DNA of 64,000 nt from Sialis fuliginosa (lineage: Eukaryota > Arthropoda > Insecta > Megaloptera > Sialidae): assembly GCA_961205875.1 (NCBI GenBank), contig OY540820.1, positions 8,556,001-8,620,000 of the forward strand, written 5' to 3'. How positions within the stretch are numbered: the first letter of the stretch is position 1; each line of letters opens with the position of its first letter. Of this stretch, positions 11,644 through 23,570 are shown piece by piece. The notes beneath the pieces are model-generated. The model saw only the letters and a list, made by a program, of their open reading frames with translations. It had not been told where the DNA came from and searched no databases. Made by a program: the position numbers and the translations under genes.

Positions 11644-13003
11644 AGGCAGGGTTACACGTCCCAAGTTATAAGGTCGAAATTATTTCGTTGGAAATTGAGA
11701 TATATGAAATATATTTTTCGTTATGATCAATTTAATACAAATATATTTGAGCATTGATAAGTCAATATTTAGTTAATAGTTTATTATTTGGATATTAATT
11801 TTAATTGTAAAAACTACGTTGTTTATTTTTGAAAGAATTTTACATTGAATAAAAAATTTTAACGTGTGAAATGATTCTGTAAATATAAACATTTTTGTTA
11901 TTAAATAGAGTAATCCGGAAATTTTTGACATACCTTTTTTATTAAAAATCAACTGGCATTTAAAACGCGACGTTTGTTTGTGACGTCACAAATCGTATTC
12001 GGTCAATTATATAGAATAACCTTACTTTTAATTTTTTCTTTAGTTTCCTTCTGGCACAGTTATAAATCTTTTTCCAGGAGTTTTGTAAGTTGAATTATTA
12101 CAACAAGGTACGAAACAATATTTATAACTTATTATTAAATTAATTTACATGCGTTTTCCATGTTTATCGTTGACACTTGCATATTTAAGCATTGACTGAC
12201 ATTTCAATTCTGAATTATGACGTCACACAACATGGCGCACAATTGGGAGTGTTTGAAAATTACATTTTTTTTTAATTTGATATTTTGGGGTCGGGATAAA
12301 CTTTTGGAGTATGAAAAAATGAGGAGGTTAGTATTAAAACGCAATATCTGACATAAGACAAAATGTTGAGAAAATGGTGAATAACTGGTAAGATAAGCGG
12401 AGGAAAGTATTCAAATTTTCACTACTGGAAGATTGGACGTCGGTAATCAATCTACTAAAACGAAAAAGAAAAAAAATAATTGGAAATTTTTTTATAAACT
12501 TTTTTCTTTTTGAACCAAAAGAAGGTACATCTTGCTTTTTGAACCCAATTTTGATTATCAAAGAGTATGATTTGTATACAAGATTATTCTTTTGATTAAT
12601 ATAACATATTTATAAAATAAACAATTTCAAAATAAACAAATTATTACATTTTTTTAAACGTAAATTTAGTAAAATATGTAAATTTTAATATATTTATTTT
12701 GCACAGATATTGCGTTTTGAAACAAAATTAACACTTAAAGTAGCTTAACTATGGAACGCAATGCATTTTAACCCATAATTATTTATCAACGAAAAAGAGA
12801 CTGCAAAGATGCATCTGATTCCACCTTTAGTTGAAAAATGAAACTTTATGCAGATATTGTTCTACAAAGTTTTTTTTATCTCTAGATTACATTAAACAGA
12901 TTTTTAGGGGTTTTCATTTTTGACCGGATTACTCAATTAACGATAAAATAATTATCTGACTACACTAGTTCATATATAAACAGTGCACCGTGTGAAGCAG
13001 CCC
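11644..13003. mobile_element. Possible TIR element with an inner TIR element
   Basis: The outer ends 'aggcagggttacacg' (11644) and 'cgtgtgaagcagccct' (ending 13003) are imperfect inverted repeats of a type common in Harbinger-like MITEs. Inside, GAGTAATCCGG (11908) and CCGGATTACTC (ending 12934) form a second inverted pair enclosing about 1.03 kb with TGACGTCA motifs near 11980 and 12219. No target duplications are clear, so both boundaries are tentative. Confidence 0.35.
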
Positions 13004-13019
13004 TTACATATAATACAGT

Positions 13020-13300
13020 CCACAAGCAAGACAGAGACGGAACTAGAGTGTGAATGAGAGTGATTATTGCATTAATTACTCGGGTGCCACCACAATTAGT
13101 GATCACAAGTATCCGCCTGTGAAGTCTAGACGTGTTTTATACTGGGCCAGTAGGTTCCTTATTAGCAGTTTTTTGTCGACTGTCTGATGTTTTAATTGCC
13201 GGAGATGACACTTCTTTACCTATCTTAATTAGTATCTATTGATTTCGTCAACGACATTTTGCAACTAGTTTTTTATGTGTTTATAAGTGGTATACTTGGC
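13020..13300. other. Apparently unique, GC-richer intronic block
   Basis: About 280 bp of balanced composition with no match to the repeats of this window. It contains GTCTAGAC (13124-13131), the palindromic Smad-binding element, and a TGATCACA box. No open frame with splice sites was found. It could be a conserved regulatory element or an unrecognised old repeat. Confidence 0.3.
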
Positions 13301-13844
13301 TTATGGTGAATATGCCCACTGTTACGTGAGAAGAAACGTTATTTATTATGGATCTATTCCATATACTGTTACATGTATCTTGATAGAATTAGAATATCAG
13401 ATACGATATAGCTATAAAATACTATTAACCCATTAACGCCCAAAGAAAACAAAATCACTCAGAAGATTTTTTTAATGAAATTAAGGCACTGTTCTGTTAC
13501 AATATGACTTTAAGAACTACTTATCTATTTAGCTACGTATATGAAAAAATATCCTGAAAAATAAATGAAATAAAAATTGAATAAAACATTTTTACTTTTC
13601 AAATACATTTTTCAATCAACATTTGCGCGAAATATATTTTTTATCAATTATATACATTGTATGCACAAAAATCACATTACCACAGCACAAAACGGATGAT
13701 AGCTGTTTTATGCACGCGTAATAAAAACGTTATTGTATGAATCATGTTCTAATTTGATTAATGTCGAGTACAAATAAAGTAAGTCAATTTGTAACTCGAC
13801 TATTTTTATAGATAATATTCTCGTTATCCATTACTATGCAGAGA

Positions 13845-13925
13845 TGTTCCGAGTACAAACAAAAAGTACTCGAGTACAGAGTACAAGTACACAATAAGAA
13901 GTACTCGAGTACAGAGTACCGAGTA
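13845..13925. repeat. GAGTAC / TACTCGAGTAC short repeat cluster
   Basis: Repeated 'gtactcgagtacagagtac' units occur in two copies with spacers, each partly palindromic. Similar blocks occur inside some hAT elements, but no terminal repeats could be tied to this one. Confidence 0.45.
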
Positions 13926-15221
13926 CATTTTCAATATTGAATGATAATGAGGGGGTGGGGTGGCTAAGGGACCTAACTAAGGGTTGTGTTTATAATAAAA
14001 CTTGAATTGTTTATAATCCTATTTTATTTGCTTTAAGAATTACGACTTTTTCAAAATTCTCGTCTGTGAGGGCATGGCGACGCGGATTGTTTACAATCGT
14101 TGCAAATAATTGTATTTTCGATTTCATTAAAAGTATGTTAATTAAATAGAAAATAATGTGAAAAGTTAAAATTTTCAAACCGTAGATTTAGTGGTTTAGT
14201 GGTACAGGAAGGAGTTTCAAGGGGTACGCAACGTACTTCTTATTTTTTTTATTAAATAATTCTGAGTTTCGAACTACAAATTTTTCATAAATTTACCCCC
14301 TCCCATAATACCGGTAATATTTAACTTTCAAAAGTGGTATATGGTGATTCTAACGTTAGTAAACACATTGAACATTTTTTTATTCACTTTTGAGTTACAG
14401 GTAACCGTATTTTAATGATATAAATAAATTAAAACTTTTGAATACCGCTGACAGGAGATAAAAATAAGTAAATTTAATGAAAGAAAATTTGTAGAATATT
14501 CGGACAACATTAAGTAAGTTTTTCCGTCTTAAAAAAACCACCTACTACATATCCAAATCAATTCTTCCATAACGAAACTTTTCTCAAGTGCAAGATTCAC
14601 GGAGTTTTCTCGAATGTTTTCACCGTACCAAAGGTTTCTTGATTTTTCTTTTTTGTCTGTTCTTACCTTTCTCAAAGTGAAAGTTTTACAAAACTTCGAG
14701 AAAGTTTCATTTTCAGTTCTATGATTGTTATATGTACCTACTGTACATACGTGATATCATTCTTTAAATTATTTTTTTTTTTAATTTTAATTCTTTACAA
14801 ATTTTGACATTTTATGTTTATATTTTATATAAATAAAAATTATCAAGGTTACAAATTAAAATTTTTGTTAGAAATTATGTGTAGTGCTTCTGATATTAAT
14901 CAATTTTTTTTAAATTTGTTGCTGTTCATATTTCTGGGATTTAATTCTATTGGATAAATATTATTTAGTTTGCCCGATGTACAAAGATTCGCAATTTTGA
15001 CAAGGTATTTCGTAAATGACGTTAAATTGTTTGTCTTTTTCAATCTGATTTTTTAATTTGGAATAAAATATTTTTGATGTTAAATAATTTTTATCTATCT
15101 TTGAATCATTTTAAAAAACTTTATTTTTCAAACTTTTGCTAATACTTAACTGTTATTTTAGTTGCTCAAACGTCAAAAAGACTAGAGCTAAAAAATTGTT
15201 GATTTTATAAACAGGCTTTAT

Positions 15222-15442
15222 CAGTGGAGCGTTATTAATGTCGGGGGTTCTGGGCAGAATAAATACAATTAATTTTTTTTCGAAAAATAAGAAAATTTAA
15301 AATTTATAACCAAATTAAAAGAATGGTACATAAACACAAGTAAGTGCGGCCCTAAGTAGATTGGGTTTCCGTTATGCGGCCCAGAAAGTTCAAAAGGTTG
15401 GACACCTATGGCCTAAAGAACCTACTGTGTATTGCACCACTG
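15222..15442. mobile_element. Short hAT-type MITE
   Basis: Ends CAGTGGAGC and GCACCACTG are inverted. Flanking 8-mers 'ggctttat' (15214) and 'ggcataat' (15443) agree at 6 of 8. Length is 221 bp with no coding trace. Confidence 0.5.
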
Positions 15443-15556
15443 GGCATAATAGAAGTAAAAATAGTTTTGTTTGAATATTAAAATAGTTTTGTTTGAATAT
15501 TTTTTTTTGTAAAAATTAATTTTATCAAGAAAATTTACAAAACTGACTAACTTGCA

Positions 15557-16267
15557 TTTTGCTTCCTCGCAATATCAAAGATACGAGAAGCTTTGTGATC
15601 GTTTTAGAATGAGACAAAAAAAATGTTCTTCAATTTCAAAATTTTAAATTGATCTTTCCGTTTCACGTCAAGACAAACACTTTTCGTTCCGTGTCTGTCT
15701 GTCTGTCCGTCCGTCCCCTGAATCCTTGTCAAACGCATAACTCATGAACCACTGAACCGATATTATTGAAACTTGGTCGGATGGTTGGGTCTAGCTTGAG
15801 GACGGTCCCATTTCAAAATAATCAAAATCGTGTGTAAGGGGGAAGGGCGACATCCAAAAATATTTTTTTTTTCAAGAATATTTTTTGTAGAGCATTAAAT
15901 TTCCTATAATATGGGTCTACAACGTTTGTTGTTAAATATTCCCTTACAAAGATTTTTCTCAATTTATTTTAAAAATCGTGTTTTGTTTTTCTAAATTTAT
16001 ATTTGCGTGAACAAATTAAATTTTGACGTTTGCATAACTTTATATTTAGATTGAAATTGTCAAAAAATTAAAAATATACGAACAAATAATTAGGTGCGTC
16101 TTAAGAAAAATTTCGAACTAATATTTTTTAGTAATATGGTATAAAAATTAAATTCCAGGCAATTTATCTAAACACTATCGGTTTTTATTTAAATTGTTCA
16201 ATAATTAACTACCTTTGGTGAATTTAGCACGAGTAAGCACTGTGCATTTACTTGGCAGATGTTTTTT
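15557..16267 (-). mobile_element. RepA element, reverse copy
   Basis: RepA is the commonest repeat here. In its forward sense it runs from AAAACATCTGCCAAGTAAAT through 'gcacagtgcttcctcgtgct' to 'cttcgatattgcgaggaagc'. This copy is inverted and near full length. It carries the internal block 'accactgaaccgatatt' and a GTCT/GTCC microsatellite. The forward end contains a self-complementary GCTTCTCG...CGAGGAAGC hairpin. No open frame; class unknown. Confidence 0.75.
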
Positions 16268-17207
16268 TAAATGATTTTCAACATCAAATATTAAAAATAT
16301 ATCAGCTGAACGATAATTTGATACTTCAATAGTAAAATGGTCATTTTATGGGTTGTAATTTACATAAAAATGATTTACGTTTTAAATCCCTACAATATAG
16401 AATATCTTGTCAGAAAATAGCCAATATATGTACGTATTTTGTACCACAATAAAGATAACTTTTCAATGTTGCATCGTTTAAATGTTGTAAATCGTTTAGC
16501 AGCATTATTATCAAGTGAATTATTGAGAGAGATAATACTGTTCAGTTTTTTGTACTTTAAGAGTATGTGGTCATTTTTGTTGGAATAAAAAAGCAAGCAT
16601 ACAATGTGCTAACATTTTTACAGCAGTATAAAAATTGCATTTTTAATAAAGTTTTCTCGGATTTATTTCAAGTTTACAGCAAAAAGAAATATAATTTGTT
16701 TTCGTTTATACTAATTGTAAGCTTACAAAGTATAGCCAAACTGATTGGTAAATTCGATAAAAATTTCAAATAAAAGTATTTATCGTTCAAAATACTGATT
16801 TTTTATTTTTGTTATCTCTAAAAATATGGAAAATATATAGGATTTAAAAAAAATGAGACGGTATTTGGTGTCTTTACCTTACTGTTTAATGTCTGTCTCA
16901 ATTTGAACTAAGTTGATTTTCAGAAGAAACTCTTAGAGATAATCGTAGTAAGTTTCGACAGTGTCACCATTTATATGTATTATTTTTAGATAAATCAGAA
17001 AATACGGCAGTGATTGAGACTTGGCTACTACAATCAATTAGAAATCGATTTCGGGTTTTACTATGAGGACTACTAGATTGGCTTTAAAAAATATATAATT
17101 ATGGATATACAAGCAGTTCCCAATTTACGAACGAATTCTACTCGTTCATTATATAATACTTTTTAATCCAGAATTTTAGGATATAGAAAAAAATTTTGAC
17201 ACCCTAA

Positions 17208-17611
17208 GGCCGTTTCTCCACACACCGGCAAAACCGGTATCGTTGCCGGTGAAAGCACCGACACCGGCCATGGCTTTTTTTCCACACATCGGCATTCTCA
17301 ATGCCGGTGCAGTTGAGTTCTAGCTGTGGTGATAGAAACTTGCCTGAAGTGTTCAATAAGTGTTACCTTCTTGGGTTATTATACCTCAGAAGAAAGTATA
17401 AAAATTACAAATATAAAAAAGGCAGTATTGGGTACATCCACTGTTGACTGTAAGGTACTTATCCGATTGTCGAGTTCAACGCCGGCAGCATTTGACGGTG
17501 CCGGTGTCGTCACCGGCACGTTAGCCGGGCCGGTCTACGTGGAAAAGCTCTGATTTGATTACATTGCAACCGGCAACCGCACCAGTTTTGCCGGTGTGTG
17601 GAAAAACGCCC
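17208..17611. mobile_element. GC-rich TIR MITE, TAA target duplication
   Basis: Ends GGCCGTTTCTCCACACACCG and, inverted, GGGCGTTTTTCCACACACCG, continuing into CCGGCAAAAC. TAA flanks both sides (17205-17207 and 17612-17614). The 404-bp body is rich in CCGGC and ACCGG motifs, unlike its AT-rich surroundings. A 3-bp TAA duplication fits PIF/Harbinger. Confidence 0.7.
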
Positions 17612-18274
17612 TAAAAATTATAGAATTAATAATTTTGTAATTCTTATCGGATATTTTATTTTCGTGCTGTGGTAAAAAAATAGAAATAAAATACAAAACA
17701 ACCTTCTGAAGTAAAATTATCTAAAACGTTCTATTTACCGTAGATAAAGATTATTAAATGTAAATTCTTCTTATGTCAAAACTTCTAATAAAACTTTAAA
17801 TCAGTTTTATCTATTGCTGTATATATTAAAATACAATTCTCATACATATTTCAGAACGAATGTTGAAAAGCATATCAATAAAGTGGTGGTAAAATATAAC
17901 AAAACAAAAACTATATAATACAATCTCATAATAATCTGCAATGCAGTTTCACCGTGAATACTTGTCTTGATTTGAACATTAAATAATACGTAAATCATAC
18001 TAGAATGGCCATGTTACGTATGTTATACGTATTTTACCACATACCTAGAATTATATTTCAGTTTAATTACATTCCCCATAACGCTACAGAACGATTGTAA
18101 GAAAATATAAAGTTTTATTATAACGCTTAAAAAAAAATCTAACATTCATTTTTGCAATTGTAAATTATGGAATCTGTGGAAGGAGTTCAAATAAAAAGGC
18201 TATTAATTTTTAGTTTTTTATAACTTATTATTAACACACGTTCTTTTCGTTTATATAAACATTTTTATAATTTA

Positions 18275-18506
18275 TTAACTTCCCAACTAGAAGTTATTGT
18301 AATCGGTCCGAAAACCAAAATAAAAAATAACAACATATTTGTATGTTTTAAGGTCATTATAGTAAATTTACACTATTTTCAGAAAGATGTCTGTGTGTGT
18401 GTGTACGTACGTATGTGCGTGTCATTTTTTACGTTCACGAAATCTCGTAAATAAAAAATGCTTTTGACTTCGTTGGGGTGCCAATCGAAGCGTCTTGACG
18501 TGATTA
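18275..18506 (+). repeat. RepD interspersed repeat, copy 1
   Basis: About 230 bp matching 61268-61490: 'aagttattgtaatcggtccg', 'caacatatttgtatgttt', a TG-rich microsatellite, then 'gttcacgaaatctcg' and 'gcgtcttgacgtgattatg'. Copy 1 runs straight into RepA sequence, so the two may be parts of a longer composite element. Confidence 0.65.
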
Positions 18507-18826
18507 TGTTTCGTTCTTGAGATATCTTGAAAAAATAAATATTTTGGGATGTAACCCCTCCCCCTTACACACGATTTTGATGATTTTTAAATGGGAACGT
18601 CCTCAAGCCAGATCCAACCATTCGACTAAGTTTCAATAATATCGGTTCAGTGGTTCATGAGTTATGCGTGTGACAAAGAATCAGGGTATAGACGGACGGA
18701 TGGACAGACAGACAGACACACACGGAACGATGAAACGGAAAGATCAATTTAAAATTTTGAAATCGGAGAACGATCTAAAACGATCATAAAGGTTTTCGTG
18801 TCTTCGATATTGCGAGGAAGCAAAAA
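18507..18826 (+). mobile_element. RepA 3' portion
   Basis: Forward-sense RepA from 'ttcttgagatatcttgaaaa' to the terminal 'cgatattgcgaggaagc'. The first half of the element is absent and RepD takes its place. Confidence 0.7.
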
Positions 18827-19114
18827 GTAAAGTTTTTTTTGCAATGCTAAACATTAGTTTTTTTTTTAATTTACGTTTTCTGTTACACATGCATGAAGGC
18901 AGACATGTGTGCACGTACGTGAGCATGTGTGTGTATATGTGACGTGTGTGGAAATGCCATCTTTACAAATGTTTTGCAAGTTTACTACCGCTGTCGAACA
19001 TGACTGTAAAAAGCACTGAATATTATGCCTATTTGTATGAAATATGTTTAGTTATTTGTCATACTAACTTTGTTTTGTAGGTAAATGATAATAAATTATC
19101 AATAAGAATAGTAA

Positions 19115-19276
19115 TTAAAAAAAACATCTGCCAAGTAAATGCACAGTGCTTCCTAGTGCCAAATTCACCAAAGGTACTTATTGAACAATTTAAATAAAAA
19201 CCGATAAAGTGCTCAGATAAATTGCCTAGCATTGTTTAACCATTTAATTTTGATACAATTTTACTAAAAAATATTA
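19115..19276 (+). mobile_element. RepA 5' portion, cut by the palindrome
   Basis: Forward RepA from AAAAACATCTGCCAAG to 'ctaaaaaatatta', where the 2-kb palindrome begins. Other RepA copies continue here as 'gttcgaaattttt'. Confidence 0.75.
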
Positions 19277-21290
19277 TAGTCCAGTGAATGAAGCAATTTG
19301 ATGGGAAATTTTCCGGAACAGCAATTTTATGGTTGATTCTTATAGATTTTGAGCCGCTGAATACGAAAAAAATAACGCGCCTGCGTGAGGAGTGGGGCTT
19401 CACCCCTAAAAATGGGGTTGAAGGGTGAACTTCAAGTTTTTTTCCCGTTTTTTCGATTTATTTCAAAAACTAAATCGACAACGGGGTTATATTATGGTTG
19501 ATATTTGTAGCTGATACTCAAATGAATCAATTGAGACCAGTTAGATAAAATTTAACCAAAAAACACCCCTTCCAGAGGGTGAAAAATTCGTAAAATTGTT
19601 AATTTTCGGTCCTCATCAGTAAAAATTGAATAACTCTGGGGCACATCATCGCACAGACTCGTATATTGGCTTAAATTCTTCCTAAAACTCCAAAGAACTG
19701 AGATCAACCATAATATAGCCAAATATGAATAGATTTACCAACGATATTAGCCAATATTTAAGGGTGTGTCACAAAATATTTAAAAACAATTGTGTTGCAC
19801 TAAAAACCAAGTAAAAAAATCAGGAATCAATATTTTTTTACCAAATTACACTTGTAGCCTCTATTTATACCTACGATCAAGGCTGCATAAGAAACAAAGT
19901 TTTTCATGCACATAAATGCATTTAAAATGCATATCAAAGTGCATCAAACCGCATTTTGTAGTAAAACAAATTAAAAAAGGTATTTTCGAGAAATGAACTC
20001 TAAAAAATTATTTAATTTGCGTATATTGATTCATAACAACCTAACACTTGTATATTCTCTCTATCAACTCATACAAAAATTCACAAAATGCATTTTTCGT
20101 AATAAAATGTAAGAAAACGTAATAAATAGCTATAGTACGACTGGTATGTAAAATAGCGATAAACTTTTTGATTGGAATATGCCACATTCAATGGTCATAG
20201 ATAGAGTAAAAAGGGAGATTTTTAGATAGGAAGCTACATGAAAATCCATACAGGGCACAAAATGGTGGCTATCAAAGATAGCCCCCACCGGTGTTATCTA
20301 TGTGCCTGTATCTCAGCTCCTAGTTATCCGATTTCAATTTTCTTTTGTTTATTGTAAAGTTCTTATTGATAAGATTTTTTTTGATATTATTTATTTTTCA
20401 CTAAGTGTTGAGGGTTACCCACAATTTAAAAAAATATTTTATTCAGCAATAAAGTTCGAAAAAAGTGAAATTTTTAGATTTTCGAAAGTTGTAGAGAACC
20501 CTCAATGTTTAGAGAACAATAAATATTATCCATAAAAATCTTCTCAATAAGAACTTTATAATAAACAAAAGAAAATTGAAATCAGGTAACTAGGAGCTAA
20601 GATACAGCCAATTTGATAACACCTGTGGGGACCACCTTGTAAATGCATTTATGTGCATGAAAAACTTTTTTTCTTATGCAGCCTTGATCGTAGGTATAAA
20701 TAGAAGCTACAAATGCAATTTGGTAAAAAAATATTGATTCCTGAATTTTTTACTTGGTTTTTAGTGCAACACAATTTTTTTTAAATATTTTGTGACACAC
20801 CGTTAAATATTGGCTAATATTGTTGGTAAATCTATTCATAGTTGGCTATATTATGGTTGATCTCAGTTCTTTGGAGTTTTAGGAAGAATTTAAGCCGAGT
20901 CTGTGCGATAATGTGCCCCAGAGTTATTCAATTTTTACTGATGAGGACTGAAAATTAACAATTTTACGGATTTTTCACCCTCTGGAAGGGGTGTTTTTTG
21001 GTTAAATTTTATCTAACTGGTCTCAATTGATTCATTTGAGTATCAGCTACAAATATCAACCAAAATATAACCCCGTCGTCGATTTAGTTTTTGAAATAAA
21101 TCGAAAAGACGGGAAAAAAATTTGATGTTCACCCTTTAACCCCATTTTTAGGGGTGAAGCCCCACTCCTCACGCGGGCGCGTTATTTTTTTCGTGTTCAG
21201 CGGCTCAAAATCTATAAGAATCAACCATAAAATTGCTGTTCCGGAGAATTTCCCATTTTGAGCATTTTTTCTGCTTCATTGGCTGGACTA
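19277..21290. mobile_element. 2.0-kb palindromic foldback element
   Basis: The two halves are inverted copies for most of their length. Ends TAGTCCAGTGAATGAAGCA and TGCTTCATTGGCTGGACTA are flanked by TTA on both sides (19274-19276, 21291-21293). Paired internal blocks include 'ggggcttcacccctaaaaat' (19396) with its complement near 21152, and 'gagatcaaccataatatagc' (19701) with its complement near 20842. The centre is a short unpaired loop of about 80 bp near 20420-20495. About 340 bp near 19920-20280 has no partner in the right arm. No transposase seen. Confidence 0.85.
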
Positions 21291-21300
21291 TTAGTTTTAA

Positions 21301-21932
21301 AAAGGACGGTCCCATTTAAAAATCATCAAAATCGTGTGTAAGGGGGAGGGGTTACATTCCAAAATATTTATTTTTTCAGGATATCTCAAGAACGATACAT
21401 GTTACGTAAAAACATTCAATTTCCTATAATACAGGTCGATTACATTGAACGAGTTTACAAGCTAACAAGCCAGCTTTTTTACAAGCTGGCTTGTTAGCTA
21501 GTGAACATGATTACACTGAGCGAGTTTACAAGCAACTTGTAAAAAAGCTGGCTTGTTAGCTTGTAAACTCGCTCAATGTAATCGACGCTTTACAAAGATT
21601 TATCTCAATTTGCTTTTAAAAATCGTGTTTTTTTTTTTAATTTATATTTACTTTGACATTTTAATGTCATTTTGACGTTTGCATAAATTTAGATTTAGAT
21701 TTAAACTGTTAAAAAATTAAAAATATACGAAAAAATAATCAGGTGCGTCTTATAAGAAAAATTTCAAACTAATATTTTTTAGTAAAATTATATAAAAAGT
21801 AAATAGTTAACCAATGCCAGGCAATTTATCTGAACACTTTATCGTTTATTATTTAAATTGTTTTATAATTAACTACCTTTGGTGAATTTAACACGAGGAA
21901 GCATTGTGCATTTACTTAGCAGATGTTTTTTT
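21301..21932 (-). mobile_element. RepA reverse copy with nested small foldback
   Basis: Starts inside RepA at 'aaaggacggtcccatt' and ends at 'cttagcagatgtttttt'. With the 5' RepA piece at 19115 it brackets the palindrome in opposite orientation. A 146-bp foldback (21438-21583) interrupts it between 'ataatacaggtc' and 'ctttacaaagattta', which are close together in other copies. Confidence 0.75.
21438..21583. mobile_element. 146-bp foldback insertion
   Basis: Ends GATTACATTGAACGAGTTTA and its inverse (…AAACTCGCTCAATGTAATC). Several internal inverted copies of AAGCCAGCTTTTTTACAAGC-like sequence are present. The whole segment can fold into hairpins. Confidence 0.7.
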
Positions 21933-22171
21933 AGTGAAATTATAAAGTCGATAAAAAGTTAGTCAAAAAATTAAAATATACGAAAAAATATTCAAAAAAA
22001 TTTTGAACTAATATTTTTTAGTAAAATTGTTTAAAAACTACATGGTTAACCAATGCTAGGCTATTTATCTGAACACTTTATCGATGTTTATTTAAATTTG
22101 TCAATAATTAATTACCTTTGGTGTACCAGCACGAGGAAGCACTGTGCATTTACTTGGCAGATGTTTTTTTA
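21933..22171 (-). mobile_element. RepA terminal fragment, reverse
   Basis: A second, truncated copy of the RepA end lies directly after the previous one, from 'aaaatatacgaaaaaatatt' to 'cttggcagatgttttttt'. It may be a tandem duplication or an independent truncated insertion. Confidence 0.65.
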
Positions 22172-22521
22172 TTGTATTTAAATATTGCAAGCGTCCGAAT
22201 ACAGAATAGAATATGTTAAATATTTAACTTCAAAGATGAAATGATGCATTGAGCTAGGGAGTATATAGAAGACATGTTTTCATGTATATGTATAAAGACG
22301 TTTTGATAAATGAAGCGCATTCAATATGGTTACATTATCTACCGCCTTGGACCAATTTTAGACATCTTCTAAAAATGCAAAAATAATGATTTCGTGAAAT
22401 ATGCGAAGAATGCTTTGTAAAGAAATCTATAGAAAAATACATTACGACCTATTTATCATATCTGGGTTAACTGAAAATTGAAATATATCTAAGTAGTTGT
22501 TTTATTATCAATTTTAAAAGT

Positions 22522-23036
22522 AAGGTACTGGCACCATTTATGGCAAGATTGACTGTTTTTGTGATTGACGGACTTCTTTTTTGTAATTCTCATAAATTCA
22601 TGTTACTAATAAAACAAGTAACTCTTTATATAATCAATTTAATTACCAAAGTCCACAAATATAGTTTGTTTTTTAATTATAGCCTTTTATTTTGTTTATA
22701 ATTTTTCTCCAGTAATGGACACTTGCTAATGATTACAAAATGATAAGTACTACGACACAAATAATATAAAAGAAAGAATCGTCAAATTTGAAACAAAAAT
22801 CAGTTTTTATGATAATATAATAATTAAGAAATAAATTATACTAATAATTAGTTTAAATATCCACCATTTTGTCACCTATTGGCCGATTGTAATCAAATCA
22901 CGCTGTAAGTAAGACAATTAAATGTATATAGATTAATATTCAGAAATGGTCGTAATCAAATATCAACAAATATTTCTAATCCAATACATTTGCAATTACT
23001 GGTGACATTGTCAAGACTGGTGCCACTACCTTATAG
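22522..23036 (-). mobile_element. RepB element, reverse copy with both ends
   Basis: Begins AAGGTACTGGCACCA and ends TGGTGCCACTACCTTATAG, the two inverted ends of the family. The body includes 'aagaatcgtcaaatttgaaa' and 'catgttactaataaaacaag'. This copy is about 515 bp with internal losses relative to others. No coding trace. Confidence 0.75.
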
Positions 23037-23570
23037 TGTTTCAAAACACACCAATCATACGCCCTAATTAGGGAGCAGTAGGAAAGTGACCAATGTTAAA
23101 GTTTCTAGTCCTCCACTGTAAACGACCCATATTTTACTTGCAGTGATACCACTATATTTATATAACAATTGTACGACATACTCGTATGTAAATCTAAATA
23201 TTTTTTTCGCTTGATAGACTTTTGTTACATGCAATTAGTATTTAGTCAGATGAAACAAGTTTTTGTCCGGTTAACAATAGACCGTGCTAGATCTTTATCT
23301 TTGTTCTCTCAGTAATTGTTGATTAATGTCATCAACAATTGTACTTTATCACTTGTTTATGTATTTGCATCCCACAAATGTTTGTTGATATTTTTTTGTT
23401 ATTCTTATTGAAAATATTAATTATCGAATATCTACATACTAAAAAAATAGTGCGCATTTATTAAATAAGGACACGATAAATTCCTGCACAAAAAAAGACA
23501 TTGCTTACTGTTAACGATAACATGTTTGTAGAATGCTTTGCATTATAAAATTAAATAGGAAAGTCTACGA

